Shown here: positions 24,236 through 35,612 of the stretch, piece after piece | Numbering within the stretch: the stretch's first letter is position 1 | How the letters are laid out: each line of letters opens with the position of its first letter | Source: Dichetophora obliterata | Taxonomy: Eukaryota; Arthropoda; Insecta; Diptera; Sciomyzidae | DNA: 64,000 nucleotides | Direction: 5' to 3' | NCBI GenBank assembly: GCA_963920525.1 | Contig: OY986438.1 | Coordinates: forward strand, 127,285,420-127,349,419 | Made by a program: the position numbers and the translations under genes | Notes under the pieces: model-generated | What the model was told of the DNA's origin: nothing | The model's input: the letters and a program-made list of their open reading frames with translations, nothing else | Databases searched by the model: none

Positions 24236-24979
24236 GCGTCCACAGGGGGAAAGGGGAGAGCACATGCCCCCTAAGCTGTGAAATTATATATATAGCTATT
24301 CATATTACAATAAATCAAAAAAGGCGTAAGTTACAATTGAAAAATGATACAAGAGAAGCAAAAATCTTTTTGAATTGGAAGTTACGTTTAAACTAAGGGA
24401 TTTTAAAAATTTTTCAATAAAAACGTCGTTTTTAGTTGTAGTAGTGTAGCATTTTGCAGGAACATTTATATTAATATTTTGATATGGTGCATCATAATCA
24501 ATCAAAAAGTCGATTTTGAATTTTTTTGTAATTTACGGCTATTTTAATTTCAGATGACAATATTTTCATTATGTATGTAAATATATTTTGGAGAGAACAC
24601 ATTCATACTTTTTAGGTTTATTTAAAAATAAAGCTGAGCTTAGCCATACATTTTTATAGTTTTTTATAGACAGATACAACATACTACCCGTCACTTTGAT
24701 AAGTAACGATACCATTTCATTTACTTTTATTTCACAGACACTTTTCAATACGTATTCTTACACTCAACAATTTTTGTATGTAAATATTCCTAATAACTGC
24801 GTCCATTCTACGAATTTTATTCGTAGTTGTTATAGGAGTCGTAGAATGAACATTGTTTGGTACAAACATGTAACGAATATCTTTTTCGTATTCGTACAAA
24901 AACAAATGTATATTGTACGAATATATTTGTTACATTTACGAATGATACTAATAGCTAATAACGAAGAAAAAATATTCTG

Positions 24980-25055
24980 TCTGAGCTGGGCTTTGAACCG
25001 CGGTTCTTTAGCTTACGGGCTACGTACTCTTTCACTAGGCTACGACCACCTTGAA
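24980..25055 (-). ncRNA. tRNA-like SINE head, - strand
   Basis: Read on the - strand from about 25055: GGTGGTCGTAGCCTAGTGAA, then AGAGTACGTAGCC, and CCGCGGTTCAAAGCCCAGCT. TAGCCTAGTGA fits the pol III A box (TRGCNNAGTGG) and GGTTCAAAGCC fits the B box (GGTTCAANNCC), with tRNA-like spacing. Beyond the B box comes AT-rich sequence with repeated ttcgta motifs. This looks like the tRNA-derived 5' part of a SINE rather than a working tRNA, because acceptor pairing is poor. The Harbinger element lies 80 bp away. Confidence 0.5.
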
Positions 25056-25247
25056 ATCATACATTTGCTTCTATTCGGCATTTGTTCAACAAACTAGGTT
25101 GATCGATTTCAGTTATAATTTTAAACTTAACTAACGCTGCGTCTCCACGAGCAATATTTTTGGCAACATTGCGAACAAGAAAATATTGTCTGATCTGGCA
25201 ATATTTCTTTGGTGGGCAAAATATTGCCGCAATGTGTCATATTTAAA

Positions 25248-26528
25248 ATGGCGCCAACAGAGAAACCCGTATGTGCTATTAGTACATTAAAGGCTCTAGA
25301 AAACTTAGAAAATTGTGAAAAATACGAAAAATACCAAAGAAAATTTTTGGTAAACCCATTTTTGATTCGAAGATCTGAATTTGATTTAGAAGCTCATTTG
25401 TTAAAAGATATTTTGTGGAGGGAAAATGAGTTTAAGAATTTCTGTCGCTTAACTCATGATAAGTTTGAATGGTTGTTAATATTGGTATGTATGAAAAGCA
25501 TTTATTGGCGAAAAGTAAATACAATGAAAAAATTTCTTCATTTGAAAGGTCGAAAATCACATTAAAAAAACCGATACAGTAATGCAATATGCTATTTCAG
25601 CACGAGTCCGACTAAGCATCACACTGAGGTTTATAGCTACTGGTGACTCTTACAGGACTTTAGAATTTTTGTCAAGAATTTCACGCAAAGCAATAAGCAA
25701 AATAGTTCCTGAAGTTTTATCTGCAATTTATAATACTTTGCAGCCACTGCATTTAAAAATTCCGGAAACATCAAGTGAATGGCTGAAAATTGCCGATGAC
25801 TTTAACAATTGTTGGCAGTTTCCCCACACACTTGGAGCACTAGATGGAAAACTCATACGAATCCTGGCTCCTGCTCATTCCGGTACAACGTTTTGTAATT
25901 TCAAAGGTTTTTTCAGTATTGTTTTGTTTGCGGCAGTGGACGCTCATAGTAGGTTTATTTATATAAATGTCGGAGCGAATGGAAAATCATCAGACAGCAC
26001 TATATATTGCAATAGTTCTCTGTACAAGTCGTTACAAACTAATTCCTTAAATGTGCCTCACGCCCATTTTACTTCATAGGTGACGACGCCTTCGCTTTGG
26101 ATAAGCATCTGATGAAACCCTACAGTAGAGGTTTAAGCCTCAATATTAAACAAAATATATTTAACTACCGGTTGTGTTGAGCTAGAATGACCTTCGAGAT
26201 GGCGTTTGGTAGATTAGCAAATAGATTTCGGATTTTTCACAAGCCAATCGAAGTTTCACCTCGTTGTGTTATACATAATATGTTAACAAACGTAAGAACA
26301 ACTCCTGTTCAATATGACATTCATGCTGAAGAAAAACTGCCTTCTAACATAACATCTCTAGGAACACAGCAAAGCAATAGATATAAATTCGCTAACAAAA
26401 TTAGAGACAAGATTGAATTGTATTGTGTAACAGATGGAGATGTACCCTTTCAGTGGAAAAAAATAAATGCAAATATGAATTATCCCAGACAAAATATTCG
26501 ACAGGAAAATGGCATTATATCAGCATAA
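25248..26528 (+). pseudogene. HARBI1-type PIF/Harbinger transposase
   Basis: The gene begins at the ATG at 25248, 113 bp inside the terminus. Exon 1 (25248-25484) includes FLVNPFLIRRSEFDLEAHLL, with HDKFEWLLIL at its end. A 64-bp GT-AG intron (25485-25548) restores the frame into VENHIKKTDTVMQYAISARV and RLSITLRFIATGDSYRTL, a segment highly characteristic of HARBI1-like proteins. The DDE_Tnp_4 domain follows: Asp in LGALDGKL, Asp in SSDSTIY, GDDAF, and Glu in TFEMAFGRLANRFRIF. One base is missing near 26069, just before FIGDDAFAL, and a TGA interrupts at about 26180. The tail ends near 26528 after IRDKIEL. Only these two lesions are seen, so it is recently inactivated. Confidence 0.9.
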
Positions 26529-28149
26529 TTGTGGCAAATGAGCAGAGTTCTGGCAGTATGTTGAAATGTGGTGGCGGCCAGTTTACTTTTTATCAAAAAA
26601 GGCTGTCAGAAAGTAGCAGCATGAAGGCATGGAAAAGTCAGTAGAAGGCAGTGTGTCGAAATTCGGCATTGTATTGAACGGCAACTGAAATGTTCAAGCA
26701 GCTCAAACATTTTTGGTTTTTCAGCAGCAGCCTTCCTACGCACTATAACGGCAGGCATATGAACTCTGTTGAATAAAACCATTATTTTGGCATTGAACTG
26801 AAATATTTGGGCAGGCTTAAGAGTTTTGTTTTCTACAGAACAGAATGTTTTCGCCCTATAATTAAAAACAAGCATTGTATTGGCATCGAATTGAAATGGT
26901 CTAGCAACTTAAAAATGTTTTGCTTTCTAGACAACAGAATTATCTCGTCTTAAACTGTAAGATGCTTTTATTCTGTCTAACTCTTCTGAGCTCTAACTTT
27001 TTACAGGCTTTAACTTGAAATTTTTAAACACTGTAGTATACCTATACATATTATTTACTATTTAATTTACATTAATGTATTTCATTATAAAACAAGCTTT
27101 TCTTAAAATAAGTAATAATATAAAAACCTCTACTGTAAGAATTTTCGAGAACATGCACAATAATATTCAAACTAAGTTAAAGTAATACACCTCTACGGTA
27201 TACTAAGATATTATTCAAACAATAAGAACATATGTTCATACTAAGCACTTCTATCTATCTCATTCGCACACATGTACCCATATGGCTGAATACAAAACAT
27301 ATGATATTATATTATACTTTTTACTCCTACACAAATATGTTAACATATGATTATGTTTGCGTTTTCTATTAATATAAGTCTACTCACTCACACATATTAA
27401 ACTATTAATACTAAATTACAAATATGTATTACGATATTCTAATATTACTTTTACACTAATTAAAGAACATATGATTCTATTTACATTCTAAACTACACAA
27501 ACAATTTTTAACTAGTTTTAAGACAAAATACCGTTATGCTTACTATAAAAGGATGAACATATTTGAAAATAAATCAATCTAGTTTTGAGCTCTAACAGCT
27601 GCCAACTATTTTCATTTTAATAAGTCTTGAGCTTTAATAGCTGCCGACTTAAACCCTTTTAGCCTCTGCACTTTTTTTAGTGAACGGCATAAAAAGGATA
27701 TTTAAAATAGCGCCAGTGGCGAACTTCGCCGGCAACCAATAGGCAGGTCCTACAACTTTTTTTATAGAACGCGAGTCCAAAAATATATTACAACACCTTT
27801 TCACATTTAACATGTGAACTTGGCAGTTACAATTAATTTTTTTTTTGCCGAAAATTTGCATAAATAAACGTTATTTAAAAATGTATAAAGGTAAAGGTGT
27901 TTTATTTGTTTTCAATCATATTAAGTGGAACACTAAGAATCATATTTGGTGGAACACAAAACATAAGAAATATCATTTACATGAAATACAAAATTCATTT
28001 TTAAAACATTGTGGCGAAATTTACTGTATTTCAGAAAATCTGATATACTGGTGTACAAGAGTGACTTCAACATTTGATAGGACCGTCGATTTTGAATAAT
28101 TTTTAGTGCATTTGTTAATTACTACATAAAAATTTAGTTAATAGTATAA
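26529..28149. other. Harbinger interior with faint tandem repeats
   Basis: No gene is recognised. From about 26650 to 26950 a phrase resembling cattgtattggcattgaactgaaatg recurs about three times roughly 120 bp apart, each followed by gcaggc or tctagca and a tttgttttcta stretch. From about 27060 to 27520 AT-rich sequence with repeated catatgattct and ttacact motifs follows. Both are imperfect. Confidence 0.4.
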
Positions 28150-28844
28150 GTTAAATAGAGTGCTGCTCTGTCCAAATACCACATGGTAAAGTCCTGGGGT
28201 CATGCATGAATCTATTTTCGCATTGATTGCGATACAGTTCGCCATCGTAAATGTCTTCTAGCCTGTCAACATTTTCTTTTTTCTGCTAAAATGGTGAGCA
28301 CTTGTTTGCAGAAATCTGGGCGAGAAATAATTGCTTGCAGCTGTACCTCTATTGAAAAGGTGAGCAGATATCCGAATTAGTCTGTGCTATTATATTCCTC
28401 GCATTTCCTTTTACTGGTCTGTAACAGTTGTTGCAGTGTGCCGTGCACTCAATAGCAGAATTTATTTTTATTAAATGTTTTTTAAAGACATAAGTGGAGA
28501 AGGGCGTTTTAGGGCATTTGGATGGAATCAATCAATTCCAACAAACTGCTTAATGCAGAACCGCTTAGTTTGTATCGTAAAACGCATGCTAGAATTGAGG
28601 TGCAGACTTCAGATATTGATACCGGAGATCCTAGAACAAATTGATCTTTTCCAGCAATCGGATCTATCCTCACTATCCTCGTCTGATGCACAATTTTTTG
28701 ATTCTGGGAAGGATGAGCGACCAGCGAATTCATCATCTTAATTAAAAATTTTAACTGATTATACGGTACAAACATTTCTCTGTCAAATTTCGTTAAAGAA
28801 ATCTGCTTAATTTTTGCGTGTTGGACTATGTTTTTATAGAGCAA
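28150..28844 (-). pseudogene. CACTA/EnSpm Tnp2-like protein fragment
   Basis: On the - strand the order is: SISEVCTSILACVLRYKLSG and SALSSLLELIDSIQMPK; then, after a frameshift near 28520, STYVFKKHLIKINSAIECTA, HCNNCYRPVKGNARNIIA and QTNSDICSPF; then FSIEVQLQAIISRPDFCKQV; then DRLEDIYDGELYRNQ. The sequence of elements (helical stretch, TKYxFKK, a CxxC zinc-ribbon-like pair, a xxIxxQLxxLLxRP block and xxxEDIYDGxLY) matches the N-terminal region of transposase-domain proteins of the CMC/EnSpm (Transposase_21) type. The catalytic part is absent. There are at least two frameshifts. It lies between the two Harbinger genes and is presumably a nested insertion or captured piece. Confidence 0.55.
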
Positions 28845-29641
28845 TAATTTTAAAACTCACAATTCTCTTCAATAAAACTGTAAGCACACGTAGTCTCTGG
28901 TTTTGTTGGTGGCATTGCTATTATACCCACAGGAGTGGATTTCCTTCTTTGTTTGGGTTTGCTTACACCTGATATACTAAAGATAAACTTTTTAAAAAAA
29001 AAAAACTTAGAAATTCACATTTGAAAAATCTCACTCAAAATTGTATGTCACAACATCAAAGTCGTTCAAAATTTAGGTGAATCGAAAAAAATCGACAAAC
29101 CCAAGGACCAAAAACTCTTAGTTGAATAACAAAAGCTCAAATATATAAAATAACCTAAACTATATAAAATATATAAAAGAAACCAATATTTTGCATTCAA
29201 TTCCATGTAAATGCCCCATCCAATTGCCTGCCACTACCTGCTTGTATTCTGCTCTGTACATTCCCTGCAAAGTTGCTTAAACTGAATGCTACTTGCATGC
29301 TCTCTTATACATTTTTGAGCCTATGTTAGCCAGTCTGCTGATCTATACAGTGGCAGTCAACTGGCTGGTTTTGGTACAATTCCCGCCCTGCCCTGCCAAA
29401 ATTGGGCCAACATAATTTAATTTCTATTCCAATAAACAGACTACCTGTCTGCCGTTTTAAGTTCATTTTCCGGCCAAAAATTTTGTCTGGGGGAATTTCA
29501 TAAAAAATTTGTTTTTTTATTATTAATTTTTTAAATTTATAGGTACACATTTTTAGTATCACTAAATGGATACATGTTATCACTTTTATAAACAGGTAAA
29601 GCATTTCAAAGAAATTAATGATATCATAAATTTGCACAGTG

Positions 29642-29974
29642 CAGAGCTGTAAAATCAGAATTTTAAGTACAACTGAATAACGATGAAAATAACGTCAATG
29701 AATGAAAAATTGATTTATGAATAAAATTTTTAATTCTCATTAATTTTAAATTGCATTCTTTGTGAACAGCATTAAAATAAATAAAAAATTTATCATTATT
29801 CTGAATAACGCAAATGAATATTTAATAATTTTTTAAAACATGACTGGGAATTAAAAACTTTATTCATAAATCAATTTTTCATTCATTGAATGCAATGAAT
29901 TTTCTTATTTCGTTATTCACTGATTCAATTTTTTTTAAATAAAATCAAATTGAATGCATTTTTTTACAGCTCTG
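29642..29974. mobile_element. hAT MITE (333 bp) nested in Harbinger
   Basis: It begins CAGAGCTGTAAAA and ends TTTTTACAGCTCTG, flanked by perfect 8-bp duplications GCACAGTG (29634-29641 and 29975-29982). The CAGNG terminus and 8-bp duplication are hAT hallmarks. An inner inverted repeat of about 45 bp (caatgaatgaaaaattgatt against its complement near 29870) makes it a strong hairpin. There is no coding sequence. Confidence 0.9.
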
Positions 29975-30054
29975 GCACAGTGTTACAAAGAAAAAATAAA
30001 TTGATAAACTTGTATAAAAACCACGAATGTTTACTAAAAATCCATTGCTAGGCT

Positions 30055-30351
30055 AGAAACTCACTGTGGAAAAACGATTTAATTGCAGAGTTGCGTTTTG
30101 ATAAAGTTGCAAGACGTCTGACAAAAAGGCTACAATTATGTATAACACCTCAACTTAAGTTGAATTGATTGAACTAAATTTTTCCAGTAAAACGTGTTAC
30201 TTACATTTTTGTTCAAATTTGTCCAATCTAGTCAACTTAAGTTTAGTTGGTATACATAAAAGGACCTAAACTTTGGTTTTGGCTGAAAACATAGTGAGCG
30301 TACGCTTATTTGAACTAAACTGTTTTAAAATCATTTTTCCACAGTGAGTTA
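30055..30351. mobile_element. Inverted-repeat element (about 297 bp) nested in Harbinger
   Basis: The ends are AACTCACTGTGGAAAAACGA and the complement of AACTCACTGTGGAAAAATGA. A second internal pair is caacttaagtt near 30152 against caacttaagttta near 30233. No clean target duplication is seen. It lies at the 3' end of the MADF-BESS gene and probably interrupts it or its trailer. Confidence 0.7.
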
Positions 30352-31261
30352 ATAGTTTTAATGCGATCAAAACAAAATTTAACTGTCATCAAAAAACAAA
30401 TACCAGCACCTTCTATTGCTTTATCCAGCAAATTTCTTGATGAACCAGGCGAACTACTGCATGATATTGAAATGGGATGTGGACTGTTCAATGCAGTACT
30501 TCGGTAGTGATCTGCAATCCGAGTTGATGCCATCGTCTGGATATCAGCCATTAGAAGAGCGCATTCGGAAGAAGGCAATTGCTTCAGTTGCAATGCTAAG
30601 CTTTTTGCAGATAGCATAAACATGTCATCGTCTTGTATTTGCTGTGAAGATGAAGGCTAGTTGAGAGAACTGACTATCACATCGATTGCCTTGTCATATT
30701 TTGAGTTATTTTTCCTGACGCCACTCTTTACTGGGACATCCGCTGCCTCCTTCCGAATAGGTTCTTCAAATTCGTCTACAGCTAACTGCATTGAAATATT
30801 CAATGGTTGCTCATCCTCGTTCACTGTGTCGTTTATTATTGAGTCCTGCAAATTTCATTGAGAGGAAAAAATTACGAGGCTTTTACAATTTTTAACTCAA
30901 ACTTCTTACATTTAAATCTGGGAAATTATCTGATGAATTCCTTATAACTTCATATTCAGCCAAAAACTGCATATCATTAAAATAAAATAACGTTGGCGTG
31001 TATACATCTCCTGATGCACCCGATTTTTTCCCGAATTCACTTTTTTCTTTCCGTATTGAAAACAGTTTTCAGTGATTTAATTTTCTTTTTTATTTCATCT
31101 GCACTTTAATTCAACTCTTTTCCAATTGATTCCCAGGCAGAGTATTGCAAATCCTTCCTTTTGTACAACTTGCTAGACATTTTCCACAAACATTCGTGGT
31201 TTATATACAAGTTTATTAATTTTATAATTTTTGCTCTCCTCTATGCTTCATTCGCCGCCAT
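30315..31261 (-). pseudogene. MADF-BESS accessory protein of the Harbinger element
   Basis: On the - strand the ATG at 31261 starts MAANEA, a stop, then KIIKLINLYINHECLWKM and SSKLYKRKDLQYSAWESIGK. Next come SADEIKKKIKSLKTVF and, after a frameshift, DVYTPTLFYFNDMQFLAEYE. This is a full MADF DNA-binding domain. A 64-bp GT-AG intron (30909 down to 30846) restores the frame into DSIINDTVNEDEQPLNIS. After a stop at 30657, DDDMFMLSAKSLALQLKQLP and SSECALLMADIQTM form a BESS motif. Three stops and one frameshift make it inactive. MADF and SANT/Myb-like partners of PIF/Harbinger transposases are known; here the ATG is about 200 bp from the right terminus and the gene converges on the transposase. 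Confidence 0.82.
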
Positions 31262-31731
31262 TTTCACTTTAATGACAGGGCAGATATGTCAAAAATATTG
31301 CTCACAAGAGCAATGTTCTATGCAAGGCAATATTACCCTGCAAGCGTTTGGCAATGTTGCCGGACATATTTCCTTGCTGGCAATTCAGCGTCTCCACGGG
31401 TTTAGAAAATTCCCATTCTGGCAATAATTCATTGCTGGACATATTGCTCGTTGAGACGCTGTGTAATACTTCGCACATTCTATAAATAATGCGTACGGTA
31501 AGCCTACGAATTAATTTTATCTATCAATATAATTTTTAATTCGTAAATAGTACGAAACTATGAGTTTGTAATTTAAATATAATGGAAGGAATTACGAAGT
31601 TATTCGTACGATAAATTGACGAATGTTAAGGAATGATATCCCTTATTAGTCGAATATCATTCTTCGGAGGAACAGATGGCAAGGGACATTAAATCCAATT
31701 TAAACTTTGACGATAGGCAAATTTTTGTTTT

Positions 31732-31983
31732 ACAGGTCTATTCTGGCAAAGTATCAATTGTTAGCCAGTATTTTTATAATTTCTATGTGTTTGCTGTAAT
31801 TTTGTGATTTCAAAAAAAAATTTAAGATCAAAAATAGTAAATTTTGGTAGAAATTGTCACCTGCTTTTCAGATAGTCACAATTTCATTAAACAATTTTGT
31901 TTTGAATACACAAAATTACAGCAAACACATAGAAATAATAAAAATATTGGGTAAAAATTGATACTTTGCCAGAAAAGACCTGT
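31732..31983. mobile_element. Hairpin MITE (252 bp)
   Basis: Arms of about 75 bp begin ACAGGTCTATTCTGGCAAAG and end CTTTGCCAGAAAAGACCTGT. The arms include gtgtttgctgtaattttgtg in one orientation and its complement in the other. The loop is about 90 bp. Target duplication is unclear and there is no coding sequence. Confidence 0.82.
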
Positions 31984-32702
31984 TGAAGTCATTGTAAACA
32001 AGCAGAAAACAAAGTAAAATAAGTTTTATAAAAAATTAATGTTTTCCCAAAAGTTGGCTTAAAAAAATCGTTGCTCTGTCATAAAGATGATCCAATTTTA
32101 ATAATTTTTCTAAAACTTAATAAAATGGCAAACAATTCAGCTGCAGTTAAATTTAAGAAAATTGCAGCGATCTAAGCGAGGGTAAAGTCTCTAATTTAAA
32201 AGCGAAATAAAAAATAAGGCATCCATGCAGTTCGAGAATTTTCTGGACTTTTTTCGCGTCACGTGCTTATCTTACATCCAGGATTAAGAATCAAGCCTAG
32301 CAAAGAGGTTCTGGAATATATTAAAATAGTGCATGGAACGCAAAACTCATCTAATATACATGTACCTCTTTATATATTTATTCATACGTTTTGAATTAAA
32401 AAAATAATTCTTAAATAATTCATATAACAGGTATGTGTCCGTACTCGATTGTAGAAACTTGCAAGCTGATGCATGTTGGAAAGAGAAATGAATGGATTGA
32501 TATAGGCCTACAAAGTTAAAAAAGTCCTAAAATCTGGTTTGTTTTTCCAGTTTTCCAAAAAAAAAACAATTGTTTAGTATTGTGAAATTTTTGTATTCTG
32601 ATTTGCAATGTTACAAACTTGGGGTCACAATAGAAGCTAATGCGATCTAAATTTATGATAAAGGACCTCACATTATTAAGTAATGTAAAAATTAAAGATG
32701 TG
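31984..32702. other. Intron sequence, nothing recognised
   Basis: AT-rich stretch between the MITE and the large foldback. The Lys-rich open frames are low-complexity. Confidence 0.45.
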
Positions 32703-35240
32703 AGCTGTTCAGTGGCGTAAGTCCATTTTTGGTAGTTTTGAAAAAATTGAACATTTAGAAAAATTCTTATAATAAATTCCAAGTATAAAGAACTCAGTTT
32801 TACTTATAAGCTAGGTCAAGAGCATAAATGGAGCTATCCATATCGTACAAAAAAAACTAAATGGAACATAAAAATGGTGCAGAATATTGCATATTAGTAA
32901 AAAAATTTGGAATTGCGACACTGAAAATTATTTTAAATTTCTCGTTTCCGCTGTAGAAACTAATAGGAGATATTTTTCAAAAACTTTTGATGAGGAATGG
33001 CAGCATTTTTACCTAGAAGTTGGACAAAACCACCCCTTAGCGATTATTTTCATTTTTAAGGGAGATATAAAATGAATGGACTTACGCCACTTGTCCTCTG
33101 AAAATTTTTAAAAATTTCTCTTTTCCGCTGTAAAAATGTAATGGAAAATATTTCTAGGAATTTTTTGATGAGGAATGACAGCATTTTTTCATAGAAGTTG
33201 GACAAAACTACCCATTAGTGATTATCTTCATTATTAAGGGAGATATAAAATGAATGGACTTACGCCACTTGTCCTCTGAAAATTTTTTAAAATTATTTTT
33301 TTCCGCTGTAAAAATGTAATGGAAAATATTTTTAGGAATTTTTTGATGAGGAATGACAGCATTTTTTCATAGAAGTTGGACAAAACTACCCATTAGCGAT
33401 TATCTTCTCCATTATTAAGGGAGATATAAAATGACTGGACTTACGCCACTTGTCCTCTGAAAATTTTTTAAAATTCCTCCTTTCCGCTGTAAAAATGTAA
33501 TGGAAAATATTTTTAAGAATTTTTTGATGAGGAATCACAGCATTTTTATAAATAAATTGGACAAAACTACCCATTAGCGATTATCTCCATTATTAAGGGA
33601 GATATAAAATGAATGGACTTACGCCACTTGTCCTCTGAAAATTTTTTAAAATTACCCTTTTCCACTGTTAAAATGTAATGGACTATATTTTTAAGGATTT
33701 TTTGGTAAGGATTGACAGAATTTAGTTTCAGAAGTGTGATTAAAACATCCCTTCGTGATTTTCTGAATAATTGAGGAGGTCAGAATGCATTTATTCTTAT
33801 GAAAGTTAAAGTCTTATTAAACAGCGGAAAATAAACACAATTGTTTCTATTTAGTAGGAATGTAATAATATGTAATATTTATTAATATATTAAAAAATGT
33901 AATAAAAAATCTTTACAAATATAAGTTTTCATCGTTATCGTTATCTTTTTTTATCGTTATCGTTATTTGGAGCAATGGTAAATTTTCGAAAAGGTATATA
34001 TCAAAACTCCCTTTATAGTGAAGTTAATCGCTAAGGGATGATTTTGTTCAACTTCTATGTAAAAATTCTTAAAAATATAGTCCATTACATTTTTACAGCG
34101 GAAAGGAGGAATTTTAAAAAATTTTCAGAGGACAAGTGGCGTAAGTCCATTCATTTTATATCTCCCTTAATAATAAAGATAATCGCTAATGGGTAGTTTT
34201 GTCCAACTTCTATGAAAAAATGCTGCCATTCCTCATCAACAAATTCTTAAAAATATTTTCCATTACATTTTTACAGCGGAAAGGAGGAATTTTAAAAAAT
34301 TTTCAGAGGACAAGTGGCGTAAGTCCAGTCATTTTATATCTCCCTTAATAATGGAGAAGATAATCGCTAATGGGTAGTTTTGTCCAACTTCTATGAAAAA
34401 ATGCTGTCATTCCTCATCAAAAAATTCCTAAAAATATTTTCCATTACATTTTTACAGCGGAAAAGAGAAATTTTTAAAAATTTTCAGAGGACAAGTAGCG
34501 TAAGTCCATTCATTTTAAATCTCCCTTAATAATAGAGATAATCGTTTATGGGTAGTTTTGTCCAACTTCTACGTAAAAATGCTGTCATTCCTCATCAAAA
34601 AAATTCCTAAAAATATTTTCCATTACATTTTTACAGCGGAAAAGATGAATTCCTAAAAATTTTCAGAGGACAAGTGGCGTAAGTCTATTCATTTTATATC
34701 TCCCTTAATAATGCAAATAATCGCTAAGGGGTGGTTTTGTCCAACTTCTAGGTAAAAATGCTGCCATTCCTCATCAAAAAATTTTTGAAAAATATCACCT
34801 ATTAGATTTCTACAGCGGAAACGAGAAATTTAAAATAATTTTCAGTGGCGCAATTCCAAATGTTTTTACTAATATGTAATATTCTGCATCGTTTTTGTGT
34901 ATTATTTAGTTTATTTTTTACGATATGGATAGCTCCAATTTTGCTCTTGACCAAGCTTATAAGCAAAACTGAGTTCTTCATACTTAGAATTCATTTAAGA
35001 ATTTTTCTAAACGTTCAATTTTCTCAAAACTACCAAAAATGGACTTACGCCACTTGTGCTCTGAAAAAATAATGGTATTTGTCAGAGCAATAACAAACTA
35101 TTGCATTTCGTTCAGAGATAACGTAAGCTAGGAGTTTCTAGCCCGTACTCATAAATAGGTTACATTTTCCTCTTCACTTCTACGTACTTAACTCAATTTC
35201 CCTAAAAAATTGACTTACGCCACTTGTGCTCTGAACAGCT
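32703..35240. mobile_element. Foldback element with tandem-repeat arms (2.5 kb)
   Basis: The left end AGCTGTTCAG and right end CTGAACAGCT pair, followed inward by tggcgtaagtcca and its complement. ATGTG lies at 32698-32702 and 35242-35246, a possible short target duplication. Each arm is about 1 kb and made of units of about 179 bp: in the left arm cttacgccacttgtcctctg falls at 33081, 33259, 33440 and 33618; in the right arm the inverted form falls near 34133, 34311, 34491 and 34671. A unit contains ttttccgctgtaaaaatg, tttgatgaggaatgacagca, gaagttggacaaaacta and gggagatataaaatga. The loop (about 33730-33990) is AT-rich with an (atcgtt)n run near 33930-33970. There is no gene. Confidence 0.88.
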
Positions 35241-35414
35241 CATGTGTATAACATGACAAAAAAAAAAAAAATTAAATTTGAAAATATTTCGGGCACGATA
35301 CGTGAAAGATTTTTACTAGTGTGCGTATCATGTTACCAAAATTAATACCGAAAATCTCAGACAATAGATAGGTTAAAGGTATCTATCTATTTCTTTATTT
35401 CCAACTGTGCATCG

Positions 35415-35612
35415 GTAGGTTTTACGCGATCGTACAAGCATTGAAGGTGAACCACGTAGTGGACATTAAAAAACACTAGCAATCATTGAGCAAGTGTATT
35501 ATATGGTTTATGTAGATCGAATTTTGACTAGCGTGAAATTACTGATAAGATGGGCATCTCAAAGTAACGAGTATTTCATATTTTACATCACATATGAAAT
35601 AGCTGTTCGAAC
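35415..35612 (+). pseudogene. mariner transposase internal fragment
   Basis: The + strand reads SIEGEPRSGH, a stop, KTLAIIEQVYYMVYVDRIL, then after a frameshift TDKMGISK, a stop, RVFHILHHI. This is the linker and second helix-turn-helix of a mariner transposase (SIEDxPRSGRP, then IxxVxxLVxxDRRxTxxEIAxxxGIS and VxxILHxxL). Two or three stops and one frameshift are present. The DDD catalytic part is missing and no terminal repeats were found. It is an old remnant. Confidence 0.72.

Larger units (their letters stand above)
25135..31463. mobile_element. PIF/Harbinger transposon (6.3 kb) with nested insertions
   Basis: The left end is CGCTGCGTCTCCACGAGCAA and the right end, read inward, is CACAGCGTCTCAACGAGCAA. 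Both are flanked by TAA (25132-25134 and 31464-31466), the 3-bp duplication typical of Harbinger. Subterminal sequences at both ends are full of gcaatattg and ggcaacattgc motifs, and gcgtctccacg recurs at 31388. Two genes point inward: a HARBI1-type transposase on + and a MADF-BESS gene on -. That two-gene layout is known for this superfamily. The middle has been enlarged by later insertions. Confidence 0.9.

Noticed and set aside
24235..24275. G-rich stretch after the mariner scrap as the end of an element
   Set aside because: No matching inverted copy or target duplication was found nearby.
32887..35072. Open frames of about 60-75 codons in the foldback
   Set aside because: They are translations of the 179-bp units and change with each copy; no motif is present.
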